This document shows, piece after piece, positions 26,351-35,980 of a stretch of DNA of 64,000 bases; the first letter of the stretch is position 1, and each line of letters opens with the position of its first letter. The stretch spans positions 5,208,001-5,272,000 of the forward strand of contig NZ_CP072203.1 of NCBI RefSeq assembly GCF_017654315.1, given 5' to 3'. The notes beneath the pieces were generated by a model. That model ran no database searches. It saw nothing but the letters and a program-made list of their open reading frames with translations, and was not told the origin of the DNA. This DNA is from Gordonia polyisoprenivorans (GTDB taxonomy: Bacteria; Actinomycetota; Actinomycetes; Mycobacteriales; Mycobacteriaceae). The position numbers and the translations under genes were made by a program.

Positions 26351-27187
26351 TCAGGTGAGGGCGCGCATGGCGCGGTCGGCGACCGCCGGTGAGAGGTAGT
26401 CGAGGACGGGCAGCACCGCTCGCAGGGCCGCGGGCGCGACCTCCTCGGGCTGGTGGGTGATCGCGCGGACGATCCAGTTCGCCGCCTCGGTCACATCCAG
26501 CGCATGGAGGTCGTCGTATTCCGCTGTGGGAGCGATCATCTCGGTCCGCACCAGGGGGTAGTAGACGTTGGTGGCGCAGACGCCCGGGTGGGGGCGTTCG
26601 GCGTTGAGGCTGCGTCCGAAGATCCCGAGGGCGTTCTTGGACGCGGCGTAGGCGGAAAAGCGTGGGAACGTCCCCGCCATCAGGCCCCAGGTGCAGATGT
26701 TCACGATCTGACCGGATCCGCGTTCGACCATGCCGGGCAGCAGGCCCAGCGAGAGTTGGACGGCGGCAAAGTAGTTCAGTGACATCGTGCGCTGATAGTC
26801 GTGCAGCCGCTCGGTGGAGTCGAGGATCGACCGCCGGATCGAGCGGCCCGCGTTGTTCACCAGGACGTCGATCCGCGCATCACCGAGTTCGTCGAGAAGC
26901 GCCGCCACGCCGGCCTCGTCGGACAGGTCGGCGACGATGTGGTCGCACCCGGTCTCCGACGCCAGCAACCGCAGTTCGTCGGAGCGTCGGGCGACGGCGA
27001 CGAGATGGGCGCCGCGCGCGGTGAGCGCACGGACCGCCTCCCGCCCGATCCCCGCCGAGGCGCCGGTCACCAGCACGGTCAGGCCGGAGACGTCGCGACC
27101 GGGTCCGGACACCACGTTCTCCACCGCACCCGGCAGCAGCGACCGCCGCTGCGCCAGGTCGAACAGCGCCGCGGCGACATCCACCAC
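26351..27187 (-). CDS. SDR family oxidoreductase
   Basis: Short-chain dehydrogenase of 278 residues with GTG start. It has an N-terminal extension of about 30 residues before VLVTGASAGIGREAV. Downstream are VAVARRSDELR, LVNNAGRSIRRSI (typical of acyl-glycerone/steroid-like SDRs of mycobacteria), a catalytic region with YAASK, and a C-terminal VLDYLSPAVADRAM. The usual catalytic Ser region reads ICTWGLMAG, so the Ser before Tyr-x-x-x-Lys is not obvious. That may weaken or alter catalysis. It lies 6 bp after the SRPBCC gene, probably in one operon. Confidence 0.85.
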   Translation of the reverse strand: MVDVAAALFDLAQRRSLLPGAVENVVSGPGRDVSGLTVLVTGASAGIGREAVRALTARGAHLVAVARRSDELRLLASETGCDHIVADLSDEAGVAALLDELGDARIDVLVNNAGRSIRRSILDSTERLHDYQRTMSLNYFAAVQLSLGLLPGMVERGSGQIVNICTWGLMAGTFPRFSAYAASKNALGIFGRSLNAERPHPGVCATNVYYPLVRTEMIAPTAEYDDLHALDVTEAANWIVRAITHQPEEVAPAALRAVLPVLDYLSPAVADRAMRALT

Positions 27188-27193
27188 GCGCGC

Positions 27194-27631
27194 CTACCCC
27201 GCGAGCGCCGAGCGCAGCTTGGCGTCGGTGTGCTTGATCGCCTGGGCCGCGAACGGATCCATGATCGCGCCCAGCGCCTTTCCGGCCAGGCCGCCGGGCA
27301 GGATGTACTCGAATTCGGCGTCGACCGTGGTGCCGCCGTCCGCGAGGTCGGCGAAGCGCCAGGTGGTGTTGGCCTGGAAGCCCTCGATGGCCTTGAGCAC
27401 GATGAGTTCGTTCTCGACCCACTCGATGGTCTCGATGGTGGACTTCAGGGTCTTCGGGCCCGCTTTGATCGCGACGTCGAAGACCGATCCCTTACCGCTG
27501 GTCTGATCTGTCCGGGGGGTGAACTTGTGAATCCCGAACATGTACTCGGGAACGTTCTCGTAGTCGTTGATGTAGGCGAACACGCGATCGCGTGCCACCT
27601 CGATCGTGGACGAATGACGCACCACACTCAT
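27194..27631 (-). CDS. SRPBCC family (polyketide cyclase-like) protein
   Basis: A 145-residue START/SRPBCC fold protein that probably binds a hydrophobic ligand. It begins SVVRHSSTIEVARDRVFAYINDYENVPEYM, the usual first strand and helix. It continues through STIETIEWVENELIVLKAIEG and TTWRFADLADGGTTVDAEFEYILPGG, ending in the long C-terminal helix. ATG 27631 is in good context (GGGGAGGTTCAACAACG). It is paired with an SDR, and a lipid or polyketide-like substrate for the pair is only a guess. Confidence 0.87.
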   Translation of the reverse strand: MSVVRHSSTIEVARDRVFAYINDYENVPEYMFGIHKFTPRTDQTSGKGSVFDVAIKAGPKTLKSTIETIEWVENELIVLKAIEGFQANTTWRFADLADGGTTVDAEFEYILPGGLAGKALGAIMDPFAAQAIKHTDAKLRSALAG

Positions 27632-27788
27632 CGTTGTTGAACCTCCCCTGTCGACGTGAGCCGCGACCCGCCGACGGCGGCAGGTCGTGCAGCCCACAGT
27701 AGGCGGTCGGCGCGCAGGCCCGGCACACAGCCCACCGGCCCAGCGTGGCGCGGCAGACGGGTGTGGACGCGACGTCATAATCGAGGGC

Positions 27789-28367
27789 ATGCGTTCGAGA
27801 GGGAAGATCATCGACGCGACGCTCGGCCTGATCGCCGCAGAAGGTTTTGCCGGGGCCAGTATCGCGGCCGTCGCCGCGTCGGCGGGCGTGTCGAGGCAGA
27901 CGGTGTACTCGATCTTCGGTTCCCGGGAGGATCTCGTCTCCCAGGCGCTCAGTGAACTCGCGATCACCGCGATGGGTGCCATTCACGCGCGGCTCGAGGG
28001 CATCACCGATCTGACCGACTATCTCGTCGAATTCATCGTCGCGGGCCGTTCGATGGCCGCGGCCGATCCGGCTCTGTCGATGCTCATGACCTCGCAGGAA
28101 AGCCATCCGTTCTTCGACTCCGGCGCGATGTCGAGGACCCGCGAGGTCGCCGCGCAGATCCTGCAGCCGATCATCGTCGCGGCCCCGCAGTACGCACCGC
28201 ATGTCGATGACATCGTCGACATGACGGCCCTGCTGAGTCTGTCGCTGGTCGTCGTCGACGACGCCGACCGCACCGATGCCGAATTGCGCACGTTCCTCGA
28301 CCGCTGGCTGCGGCCCGCCCTCGAGGCCATGCCCGCCGCGGCGGCGTCGGCGCCCTCAGATGAGTGA
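27789..28367 (+). CDS. TetR/AcrR family transcriptional regulator
   Basis: A 192-residue repressor-type regulator. The N-terminal HTH is complete: IIDATLGLIAAEGFAGASIAAVAASAGVSRQTVYSIFGSREDL. The C-terminal ligand domain is variable (QESHPFFDSGAMSRTREVAAQIL). ATG 27789 is preceded 7 nt earlier by CATAAT, so the mRNA is probably leaderless. It is divergent from the SRPBCC-SDR pair and its 3' end overlaps the convergent cholesterol oxidase gene by 12 bp. It most likely controls one of these neighbours. Confidence 0.9.
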   Translation: MRSRGKIIDATLGLIAAEGFAGASIAAVAASAGVSRQTVYSIFGSREDLVSQALSELAITAMGAIHARLEGITDLTDYLVEFIVAGRSMAAADPALSMLMTSQESHPFFDSGAMSRTREVAAQILQPIIVAAPQYAPHVDDIVDMTALLSLSLVVVDDADRTDAELRTFLDRWLRPALEAMPAAAASAPSDE

Positions 28368-29951
28368 GCCGACGTCGGCGGCGACGATGCGGTCCAGTGC
28401 GCGTTCGGCGACTGCGGCGATGGTCATCGACGGGTTGCACGCGGCGCACGTGCCGGGCATCAGCGCACCGTCGACGACGTAGAGCCCGCGCTGGCCGTGT
28501 ACCCGACCTTCCAGGTCGCATACGGTGCCCATGGATGCGCCGCCGAGGGGATGCCAGGTCGACGGGAACACCGCGGTGGTGTCGATCAGGGTGGAGTCCG
28601 GCCCGGCGATGCGGTTCACCGCCGGGGTGATGTGGCGGGTTTGGAGCACCGAGTCCCCTTCGTGCGGCCACTGCAGGACCGCTTGGTCGGTGGCGCCGTC
28701 ATAGGTGAAGTGCCCGCGCCCGGCGCTGACGCCGTAGGCGACCATCATCGTGGAGTGGGCGTCGACCGGGATCGGCGGGATGGACGCCTGGATCACGGTG
28801 AACGCGTGCTGCGGGTCGGACCAGTTGAGGCTGCCGTAGACGACCGGGCCTCCTTGTGCCGCACCGAAATCGGCGGTCGGGGCGTTCCATATGTAGATCC
28901 GGTCGGCGTTGGTACCCCAGCCGGTGCCGAGCGCGTCGGGGAGGTCGGTGATCGCCCCGATCGCCTGGGCGCGCACCAGCATTCGGGTGGTGTTCATCGA
29001 GCCGGCGGCGAGGAACAACGCCGGGGTGGACATGATCACGGTCTCGAGAACCCGGCCGGTCTCATCGGTCCGGTTCGCCGTCACGCGCCAGCGGCCGGTC
29101 GGTTCGCGGTGAATCTCGGTGACGTCGTGCAGGATTCGGGCGTCGAGGAGTCCGGTTTGTTCCGCCTGCGCCAGGTAGGTGACGTCGACGCTGTGTTTGC
29201 CGCCGTTGTTGACGCCGATCGCACCGTCGCCGTTGGTGTAGGAGGGGCGCATCTTCCCGGCGACCTCGGCCAATGCATAGTTCCAGTCGATCGGCATCGG
29301 GATCTTCTGCAGCGGCAGTCCGGCGCGCCGCACATGGGCGGCGAACTCGCGGACGACACGGTAATTGGGGGTGCGTATCAGCGCGTCGGGGGCCACCTGC
29401 GCACCGAGCATGCGTGCGACCCGCGGGTAGTAGGTGCCGTTCATCGACGGCCAGTCGAGGCCAGCGGGGAAGTGTGCGCTGAACACCTCTTCCGACGGTT
29501 GCAGGGTCATACCCTGATAGACCAGTGAGCCCCCGCCCCAGCCGGCGGCGACCATGGGTGTCATGTTCTGTCCGGCAATCGATTCGAACAGTCCCACATA
29601 GGGTTCCACCGACAGCGGACGGCCGAAGACCTGTGGTGTCGACTGGTGCCAGAGGATGCGCTTGTCGGGATGGGTCGCGCTCGGGAACGTCGTCGAGTTC
29701 GGTCCGGTCGGCCAGCGTCGTCCGCGTTCGAGGACGACCACCGGCACCCCGGCGCGGGTCAGCCGTAAGGCCGTGACTCCCCCACCGAATCCGGAGCCGA
29801 TCACCACGACGCGGTGTTCCTCGCGAGTGGTCGGGACGCCTCGGGCCGGCGTCGCGAAGCCGCGGCCGACCCCTGCGGTGGAGGCGATCACCCCGGTGAC
29901 CCCGGCACCGACGGCACCGGTGAGCACCTGACGGCGAGAGAATGTGCGCAT
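28356..29951 (-). CDS. Secreted cholesterol oxidase (class I, GMC family)
   Basis: FAD-dependent cholesterol oxidase/isomerase of the GMC family, 531 residues. ATG 29951 gives a twin-arginine signal (RTFSRRQVLTGAVGAG) followed by a hydrophobic run and an Ala-rich cleavage region, so export by Tat is predicted. The FAD motif VVVIGSGFGGGVTALRL is followed by family landmarks: LERGRRWPTGPNSTTFP, AAGWGGGSLVYQGM, a PSYTNGDGAIGVNNGGKHSVD segment near the substrate site, and the C-terminal STWHPLGGASMGTVCD with LMPGTCAACNPSMTIAAVAERA. It converts cholesterol to cholest-4-en-3-one using O2. Confidence 0.9.
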   Translation of the reverse strand: MRTFSRRQVLTGAVGAGVTGVIASTAGVGRGFATPARGVPTTREEHRVVVIGSGFGGGVTALRLTRAGVPVVVLERGRRWPTGPNSTTFPSATHPDKRILWHQSTPQVFGRPLSVEPYVGLFESIAGQNMTPMVAAGWGGGSLVYQGMTLQPSEEVFSAHFPAGLDWPSMNGTYYPRVARMLGAQVAPDALIRTPNYRVVREFAAHVRRAGLPLQKIPMPIDWNYALAEVAGKMRPSYTNGDGAIGVNNGGKHSVDVTYLAQAEQTGLLDARILHDVTEIHREPTGRWRVTANRTDETGRVLETVIMSTPALFLAAGSMNTTRMLVRAQAIGAITDLPDALGTGWGTNADRIYIWNAPTADFGAAQGGPVVYGSLNWSDPQHAFTVIQASIPPIPVDAHSTMMVAYGVSAGRGHFTYDGATDQAVLQWPHEGDSVLQTRHITPAVNRIAGPDSTLIDTTAVFPSTWHPLGGASMGTVCDLEGRVHGQRGLYVVDGALMPGTCAACNPSMTIAAVAERALDRIVAADVGSLI

Positions 29952-30040
29952 GAAACCCCTGTCGGACAACAACGTCGAGTGTTGCGAGAAAACTAGACAG
30001 TAATTCCAGATTGTGTCAAGAACTTGTGTGTAAGCGGTGG

Positions 30041-30568
30041 TCAGCCGCCGACGACGAGCGAGATCTTGCGCAGCAACGCCGCGAGCGTCGCCCGTTCCCG
30101 CTCGGTCAATGCCGCCAGTGCGTCCTCGTCGTCACGCAGCCGGCGTGGCAACTCGGCGTCGACGAGCCTGCGGCCGGCGTCGGTGGGGCACAGCAGCACC
30201 ACCCGACCGTCCCGCTCGGACTTCCTGCGCTCCAAGAGTCCACGCCGAGAAAGACTTTCGCTGATCTTGGTGATCGACGCGCCGCTGAGTGTCGTCGTCG
30301 AGACGACCTCGCTGGCACGCAGCGGCCGCCGGGCGCGCACCAGCGCACCGAGGACGTCGAACTCCGATCGACCGATCCCGTGCTCCTCGAGATTGCGGTC
30401 GAGTTGGGCGTTGGAGATCGCGGCGATGCGCTGAACCCGACCGAGTACGCCGATGGGCGCGACGTCGACGTCGGGAAAGGCCTGTGCCCACTCGTCGATG
30501 ATCCGGTCGACCAGGTCGCGCGGACCCGCATCCCGGGCGGCGTCTGCGGCATCGGTCACGCGGCTCAT
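30041..30568 (-). CDS. MarR family transcriptional regulator
   Basis: A 175-residue winged-helix regulator. The core shows NLEEHGIGRSEFDVLGAL, LRASEVVSTTTLSGASITKISESLSRRGLLER (recognition helix) and RKSERDGRVVLLCPTDAGRRL (wing), which is standard MarR layout. ATG 30568 was chosen; the frame runs further upstream across the operator. It is divergent from the FUSC transporter, with 50 bp and a palindrome between the start codons. It probably represses that transporter and itself. Confidence 0.92.
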   Translation of the reverse strand: MSRVTDAADAARDAGPRDLVDRIIDEWAQAFPDVDVAPIGVLGRVQRIAAISNAQLDRNLEEHGIGRSEFDVLGALVRARRPLRASEVVSTTTLSGASITKISESLSRRGLLERRKSERDGRVVLLCPTDAGRRLVDAELPRRLRDDEDALAALTERERATLAALLRKISLVVGG

Positions 30569-30588
30569 CGTAGCCCCGCCCACATATT

Positions 30589-30606
30589 TCACTAGTAAAA
30601 TAGTGA
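30589..30606. promoter_or_regulatory. MarR operator candidate
   Basis: Inverted repeat TCACTA-N6-TAGTGA in the 50-bp gap between the divergent marR and FUSC starts. It abuts TAAAGT (30607-30612), the likely -10 of a leaderless FUSC transcript. Binding there would block the promoter. Confidence 0.55.
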
Positions 30607-30618
30607 TAAAGTAGTTCC

Positions 30619-31755
30619 ATGTCCACGGCTTCCCCCTACCTCGACCTGCCCGCTCGTCCCTCTCGCCGGGCCGCACTGCGCCATGCGGTCAGCGTTCGGG
30701 CGTGGCGGGACGCGTTGTCGGTGGACACCAGCCGGATCGGCTACGCCGCTCCACTACGGGTGGGCATGGCCGTCGGAGTGGTCCTGGTGATCGGCGGACT
30801 GACCGGCCATCGGGACATCGCCGGCCTCGCCGCCCTCGGCACCTTGATCTCAGCGTTCTGCCGGCCCGATCCCTATCCGGTGCGCGCCGGCCGGCTGGGC
30901 GTGCTTGCCGTTGCGATCACCACGGCCGTCGGCATCGGCGCCGCGCTCGGCGCATTCTCCGCGCCGTTGGTGGTCGAGATCGGCGTCATCTCGGCCCTCG
31001 CCGGAGCCGCCGCCTATCTGGTGTCGGCACTGCACATCGTCGGCCCGGGAGGCATCATCTTCGTCTTCGCGGCGACCGGCGCGGCCGGCTTCGCGGGCGA
31101 CCTCACCGATGTCGGCCGGGCTGTCGCGGCCACCGCCCTGGGCTCGGTGATCGGCATGTTCGCCGCGTCGGCACCCTGGCTGATCGCGATGTCGACTCGT
31201 CGGGGCCGCGCCGGGATCACCGAATCGGCCACACGGGAATCGCTGTGGACGCAGCTGTGCGGAGGTCACTCCTCGCACACCCGACGCCATCTGCTGATCT
31301 CGGCAGCACGCATCACGGTGGCCGCCGCGGCGGCAGCGGGCGTCGCCGCGGCAGCCGGGCTCGCGCACCCGATGTGGGCCGCGATGGGCGCAATGGCCGC
31401 CATGCAGGGCGTGAGCTATCACCACACGGTCAGTCGCGGGGTGGCCCGGCTACTCGGCAACATCGGCGGCGCGGCGATCGCCGCGGTGTTGCTCGCGCTG
31501 CCCCTCGGCTATTGGGGCGCGGTGGCGGCGATCGTGGTCCTGCAGACCTGCGCGGAGGTCTTCTCCACCGTCAACTATGCGATCTGTTCACTGGCGGTGA
31601 CGCCGATGGCATTGCTGCTCACCGGCCTCGGCGCAGGCCTGTCACCGGAGATGGCGGTGGATCGAGTACTCGACACCGGCATCGGCATCGTCGTGGGAAT
31701 CGTGGTCGCCGCGCTCGCCATCACCTCGCGTGACCTGCACACAACAGGAAACTGA
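30619..31755 (+). CDS. FUSC family membrane protein (putative aromatic acid/fusaric acid exporter)
   Basis: Integral membrane protein of 378 residues with two blocks of hydrophobic helices, each about four to five TM segments, separated by a basic cytoplasmic loop ([19 protein letters not shown]). This is the arrangement of short actinobacterial FUSC/ArAE proteins. The second block has [35 protein letters not shown], close to the FUSC signature. It may export aromatic or toxic weak acids. Divergent MarR control fits an inducible efflux system. Substrate unknown. Confidence 0.82.
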   Translation: MSTASPYLDLPARPSRRAALRHAVSVRAWRDALSVDTSRIGYAAPLRVGMAVGVVLVIGGLTGHRDIAGLAALGTLISAFCRPDPYPVRAGRLGVLAVAITTAVGIGAALGAFSAPLVVEIGVISALAGAAAYLVSALHIVGPGGIIFVFAATGAAGFAGDLTDVGRAVAATALGSVIGMFAASAPWLIAMSTRRGRAGITESATRESLWTQLCGGHSSHTRRHLLISAARITVAAAAAAGVAAAAGLAHPMWAAMGAMAAMQGVSYHHTVSRGVARLLGNIGGAAIAAVLLALPLGYWGAVAAIVVLQTCAEVFSTVNYAICSLAVTPMALLLTGLGAGLSPEMAVDRVLDTGIGIVVGIVVAALAITSRDLHTTGN

Positions 31756-31772
31756 ACCGAGTTTTCACGTAC

Positions 31773-31788
31773 GTCACATTGGCGCAAC
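31773..31788 (+). promoter_or_regulatory. GlnR box candidate
   Basis: GTCAC-N6-GCAAC fits the actinobacterial GlnR half-site pattern (AC-N9-AC), 104 bp before the type III glutamine synthetase start. Only one half-site pair is clear. Confidence 0.4.
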
Positions 31789-31891
31789 GATGCGGGTACC
31801 TGTCACTCATAGCTTCGTATCGCTCGTACAACGCCCCGGCCCGACCACGACACCCAGTCGACGATCCGGGGCACGAACCCAGGAGTACCCC

Positions 31892-34063
31892 ATGAGTGGC
31901 AGCATGTCGCGCCGTCAGGCCATCGAGGCCGTGACCACCTACGAGATGGAGACCGATGGCTTCCCCGAGCCGTTGGCCGACACCTTCGGCCGCAACGTCT
32001 TCACCCTGTCGGTGATGAAATCGCGTCTCCCCAAGCACGTGTTCAAGGCCGTCTCGGCCACCATCGACAAGGGCGCGCCGCTGGACCCAACTCTCGCCGA
32101 CTACGTCGCCTCGGCGATGAAGGACTGGGCGATCGAGAAGGGCGCCTCGCACTACGCCCACGTCTTCTACCCGCTCACCGGGTTCACCGCCGAGAAGCAC
32201 GACTCGTTCCTCGAGCCCGACGGTTCCGACGGTTCGCTCGCCGAATTCCAGGGCAAGACGCTGCTGCAGGGCGAGCCGGATGCGTCGTCGTTCCCCAATG
32301 GCGGTCTGCGCGGCACCTTCGAGGCCCGCGGCTACACCGGGTGGGATGTCACCAGCCCCGCCTACATTCTCGAGAACCCCAACGGCAACACGCTGTGCAT
32401 TCCCACGATCTTCATCTCGTGGACCGGTGAGGCCCTCGACAAGAAGACCCCGCTCCTGCGCAGCCAGCAGGCCATGAGCAAGCAGGCCATGCGACTGCTG
32501 AAGTTGTTCGGCCACAAGGACGTCGACACCGTCGTCTCGTATGCCGGAGCCGAGCAGGAGTACTTCCTGATCGACCGTCACTTCTACTTCGCCCGCCCCG
32601 ATCTGATGACCGCCAACCGCACCCTGTTCGGCGCCAAGCCGTCCAAGGGCCAGGAGTTCGACGACCACTACTTCGGATCCATCCCGGATCGGGTGCTGGC
32701 GTTCATGATCGAGCTCGACCGCGAGTTGTTCAAGCAGGGCATCCCGGCCAAGACGCGGCACAACGAGGTTGCGCCCGGCCAGTTCGAGCTGGCGCCGGTG
32801 TTCGAGAAGTCCAACCTCGCCCATGACCACCAGCAACTGATGATGACCACGATGAAGAAGGTCGCCGAACGCTACGGCATGGTGTGCCTGATCCACGAAA
32901 AGCCCTTCGCCGGCGTCAACGGCTCGGGCAAGCACGTCAACTTCTCGCTGGGCAACAACAATCAGGGCAACCTGCTCAATCCGGGTGACACCCCGCATGA
33001 GAACGAGCAGTTCCTGGTGTTCTGCGCGGCCATCATCCGCGGTGTGCACAAGTACGGCGGCCTGCTGCGTTCGTCGGTCGCCTCGGCGTCCAACGACCAC
33101 CGGCTCGGCGCCAACGAGGCACCGCCCGCGATCATCTCGATCTTCCTCGGCGAGCAGCTCGCCGACGTCTTCGACCAGATCGCCAAGGGCGGCGCCAAGG
33201 AGAGCAAGCAGACCGGCGTCCTCGAACTCGGCGTCGACACCCTGCCCCCGCTCAAGGCGGACGCGGGCGATCGCAACCGCACCAGCCCGTTCGCCTTCAC
33301 CGGCAACCGTTTCGAGTTCCGTGCGCCCGGCTCCAACCAGTCGATCGCCGACCCGATGGTCGCCATCAACGCGATGCTCGCCGACTCACTGGACTACGTG
33401 TGCACCTTCCTGGAGACAGAGACCGCAGCGGGTACGAAGTTCGATGCGGCAGTGCAGAAGTTGCTCGAGGCGATCGTCACCGATCACGGCAAGGTCGTGT
33501 TCAACGGTGACGGTTACTCCGATGCCTGGCAGGAGGAGGCGGCCGCTCGCGGACTGCTGAACCTGCGGACCACCGTCGACGCGATGGCCCAGCTCGACGA
33601 GCCGGAGATCAAGGAGTTGATGTCCAAGTACGGCATCCTGTCCGAGCGGGAACTCAAGGCCCGCAAGGAGGTCGTGCTCGAGCAGTACGCGCTTGCGCTG
33701 CTGGTCGAGGCCAAGGAAACACTGGAGATCGCCAAGACGATGATCCTGCCGGCCGCGACCCGCTACATGGGCGAGTTGGCGTCCACCGCGGCGAGCCTGA
33801 AGGCCGCGGGCATCGACATGGAAACCCCAGCGTTGTTGACGATGACCACCTCGGTCAAGGCGCTCAACAAGAAGATGGACGCCCTCGAGGAGGCCATCGC
33901 CGGATTCCACGGCGACACCGTCGAAGCGGAATCGGAATACGCGCTCACCTCGCTGATCCCGCCGATGGCCGAGGTCCGGATCGCGTCGGACAAGCTCGAG
34001 ACCATCGTCGCCGACGATCTGTGGCCGCTGCCCACCTACAACGAGATGCTCACGATCCTGTGA
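31892..34063 (+). CDS. glnN: Glutamine synthetase type III
   Basis: ATP-dependent glutamate-ammonia ligase of the GSIII class, 723 residues, much longer than GSI. Class features are the N-terminal [22 protein letters not shown] and [10 protein letters not shown]. The active-site blocks are [50 protein letters not shown] (split here), [14 protein letters not shown] and [20 protein letters not shown] 31892 has AGGAG 7 nt upstream; the longer frame from 31730 has no family sequence. A GlnR-like box upstream suggests nitrogen control. GSIII is an accessory enzyme in actinobacteria, which usually also have GSI. Confidence 0.96.
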   Translation: MSGSMSRRQAIEAVTTYEMETDGFPEPLADTFGRNVFTLSVMKSRLPKHVFKAVSATIDKGAPLDPTLADYVASAMKDWAIEKGASHYAHVFYPLTGFTAEKHDSFLEPDGSDGSLAEFQGKTLLQGEPDASSFPNGGLRGTFEARGYTGWDVTSPAYILENPNGNTLCIPTIFISWTGEALDKKTPLLRSQQAMSKQAMRLLKLFGHKDVDTVVSYAGAEQEYFLIDRHFYFARPDLMTANRTLFGAKPSKGQEFDDHYFGSIPDRVLAFMIELDRELFKQGIPAKTRHNEVAPGQFELAPVFEKSNLAHDHQQLMMTTMKKVAERYGMVCLIHEKPFAGVNGSGKHVNFSLGNNNQGNLLNPGDTPHENEQFLVFCAAIIRGVHKYGGLLRSSVASASNDHRLGANEAPPAIISIFLGEQLADVFDQIAKGGAKESKQTGVLELGVDTLPPLKADAGDRNRTSPFAFTGNRFEFRAPGSNQSIADPMVAINAMLADSLDYVCTFLETETAAGTKFDAAVQKLLEAIVTDHGKVVFNGDGYSDAWQEEAAARGLLNLRTTVDAMAQLDEPEIKELMSKYGILSERELKARKEVVLEQYALALLVEAKETLEIAKTMILPAATRYMGELASTAASLKAAGIDMETPALLTMTTSVKALNKKMDALEEAIAGFHGDTVEAESEYALTSLIPPMAEVRIASDKLETIVADDLWPLPTYNEMLTIL

Positions 34064-34108
34064 TCGGCTCGTACTGAGCCACCTCGTATCGATCCACTCT
34101 GCAGCCCT

Positions 34109-34145
34109 CACGTGCCCGCCGGGATTCGTTCTCGGCGGGCACGTG
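34109..34145 (+). terminator. Intrinsic terminator-like hairpin after glnN
   Basis: Perfect 13-bp stem CACGTGCCCGCCG/CGGCGGGCACGTG with an 11-nt loop, followed by TGTATT. It separates glnN from the PucR-type regulator. Confidence 0.75.
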
Positions 34146-34178
34146 TGTATTCACCGGTCGGGGCCGTAGATTCGAGGT

Positions 34179-35813
34179 ATGGACGAGGCGCGGATCGGGC
34201 TGGGGCGGCTGGTGCTCGCCCTCGACGCGACGCTCGTGACGCTGGCGGAGGCACCGCGGGGTCTCGACGTGACCGTCGGATCGGTGGCGTTGCTCGATCC
34301 CGACGATCTACGTCTGCCGTTGGGTGCGGCCGCGCGCGGCGCCGACGTGTTCCTGATGGTCGGCGCATCCGAAGCCGATGTGGTGCAGTGGCTTCCGACG
34401 ATCGCCGCCGCACCACCGACTGCGGTGATGCTCAAATCGCCCGGCTCGGGGGTGACCGCGACGCTCGCCGCAGCGGGGATAGCCGTCATCGACGTCGACC
34501 CGCACGCCCGGTGGGAGCGGATCTACCAGTTGTTGATTCGCGTCCTCGACACCGCGGCAGGTGTCGGGGACCCTGATGCATTGGCGTCCGGGGCGTGGGC
34601 GTCGGGGACCAGCGGCGACCTGTTCGAACTCGCCGCCGAGGTGGCCCGACGTACTCACGGCCTGGTTAGCATCGAGGATCAACGTTCACATGTGTTGGCC
34701 TACAGTCGCGCCGGTGACGAGGCCGACGAGCTGCGGCGATTGTCGATTCTCGGCCGCGAGGGGCCGCCGGAGATGTTGGCGTGGCTGCGTCAGTGGGGTG
34801 TGATGGACGCCCTGCGCACCTCGCACGGCGTCGTGCGGGTGGCCGCGCGCACCGACCTGGGTCTACGGCCGCGGATGGCTGCGCCCATCCGATCCGGTCC
34901 GGACTTCCTGGGAGTCGTCTGGCTGCAGCAGGGTGACTCGGAGTTCGCCACGGACGCCGAGACCATCCTTCGTGGGGCGGCTGCCGTTGCGGCACGGGTC
35001 ATCTCACGACGTCGGGCGGCGGGGACCGGTCACGACGAGATCGTTCGGCGGCTCCTCGGCGCACACGGTGAGAGTATCGATGCGGGATATCTGGGGGCAC
35101 AACTCGGCATCGCGTCCGACGCGTCGGTGATCGTCGTCGGCTTCGCCGGCCGCGAGCCGACCGACGGTGAGATGGCGGGTTCGGGCATCCCGGCGGGTGT
35201 CGTGTCGGCATTGACATTGCACGCCAGCGCTTTGCGGCCGCTGTCGGTGACCACCACGCTCGGGGCACGTGCCTACGTGGTGCTGCCGGGCGACGGGCCG
35301 GAGGCGAACGGCCCCGGGGTCGAGTCGGTACTGGCGTGGGCCCATTCGGCGGTCGAGGCCGCCGACCGGCAATTTCAGACATCGGTACGCGCCGTCGTCG
35401 CCGGACCGGCAGCAGGACTGTCCGAAGTCCCCGAGCTACGCCGACTTGCCGATCGGGTTCTCGATGCGGCACAACGGGAGTCCGACCTCATCGACCCGGT
35501 GACGACGGTGTCGGCATCCCAGACCGGGGTGCTGCTCGGCGAGATCGTCGCGCTGCTCTCGGCCAACCCCGACCTGATCGACAGACGCGTCGTCGAACTC
35601 GCCGACCGCGACACCGATTCCGGCGGCGATCTCACCGCGTCACTGCGCGCCTATCTCGATCATTTCGGCGACGTCCGCGCCGCATCCGAAGCACTCCACA
35701 TCCACCCGAATACGTTGCGCTACCGCATCCGTCGCATTCGAGACCTCACCGACATGGACCTCGACGACCCCGCCACCCGACTGGTGGTGGCGCTGTCACT
35801 TCGCGCCCGGTAG
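34179..35813 (+). CDS. PucR/CdaR-type transcriptional regulator
   Basis: A 544-residue regulator. The N-terminal ~140 residues resemble the PucR domain, the middle contains a GAF-like region (DLFELAAEVARRTHGLVSIEDQRSHVLAYS), and the C-terminal HTH_30 helix reads SEALHIHPNTLRYRIRRIRDLT. The ATG at 34179 has TAGATT 6 nt upstream, so the transcript is probably leaderless. Family members often control purine, amino acid or proline catabolism. Here glnN is upstream and proline genes are 8 kb away; the target is unknown. Confidence 0.88.
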   Translation: MDEARIGLGRLVLALDATLVTLAEAPRGLDVTVGSVALLDPDDLRLPLGAAARGADVFLMVGASEADVVQWLPTIAAAPPTAVMLKSPGSGVTATLAAAGIAVIDVDPHARWERIYQLLIRVLDTAAGVGDPDALASGAWASGTSGDLFELAAEVARRTHGLVSIEDQRSHVLAYSRAGDEADELRRLSILGREGPPEMLAWLRQWGVMDALRTSHGVVRVAARTDLGLRPRMAAPIRSGPDFLGVVWLQQGDSEFATDAETILRGAAAVAARVISRRRAAGTGHDEIVRRLLGAHGESIDAGYLGAQLGIASDASVIVVGFAGREPTDGEMAGSGIPAGVVSALTLHASALRPLSVTTTLGARAYVVLPGDGPEANGPGVESVLAWAHSAVEAADRQFQTSVRAVVAGPAAGLSEVPELRRLADRVLDAAQRESDLIDPVTTVSASQTGVLLGEIVALLSANPDLIDRRVVELADRDTDSGGDLTASLRAYLDHFGDVRAASEALHIHPNTLRYRIRRIRDLTDMDLDDPATRLVVALSLRAR

Positions 35814-35829
35814 ACGTCGGACGCCTGCC

Positions 35830-35940
35830 TCCGATGGTCCAGGCGCTCACCCGCGCTGGTCGAGGACTTTCCCCCGATGGTCGAGGTGCCTTTTCATGGT
35901 GGTCGAGGTGCGACGAGCGCTAGCGAGGAGCCTCGAGATC
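35830..35940. repeat. Palindromic repeat cluster B
   Basis: Several partial TGGTCGAGG arms and one full arm GTGGTCGAGGTGCGACGAGC...GGAGCCTCGAGATC, ending at CTCGAG (35932-35937). It lies directly against the 3' flank of DUF222/HNH copy 2. Confidence 0.75.
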
Positions 35941-35980
35941 CGGTGAGCCACAGCTGGTTCCACCCCACAGCAAAACCCCG

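Noticed and set aside
29952..30040. KstR-type operator before the cholesterol oxidase gene
   Set aside because: No convincing palindrome of the TnnAAC-GTTnnA kind could be seen.
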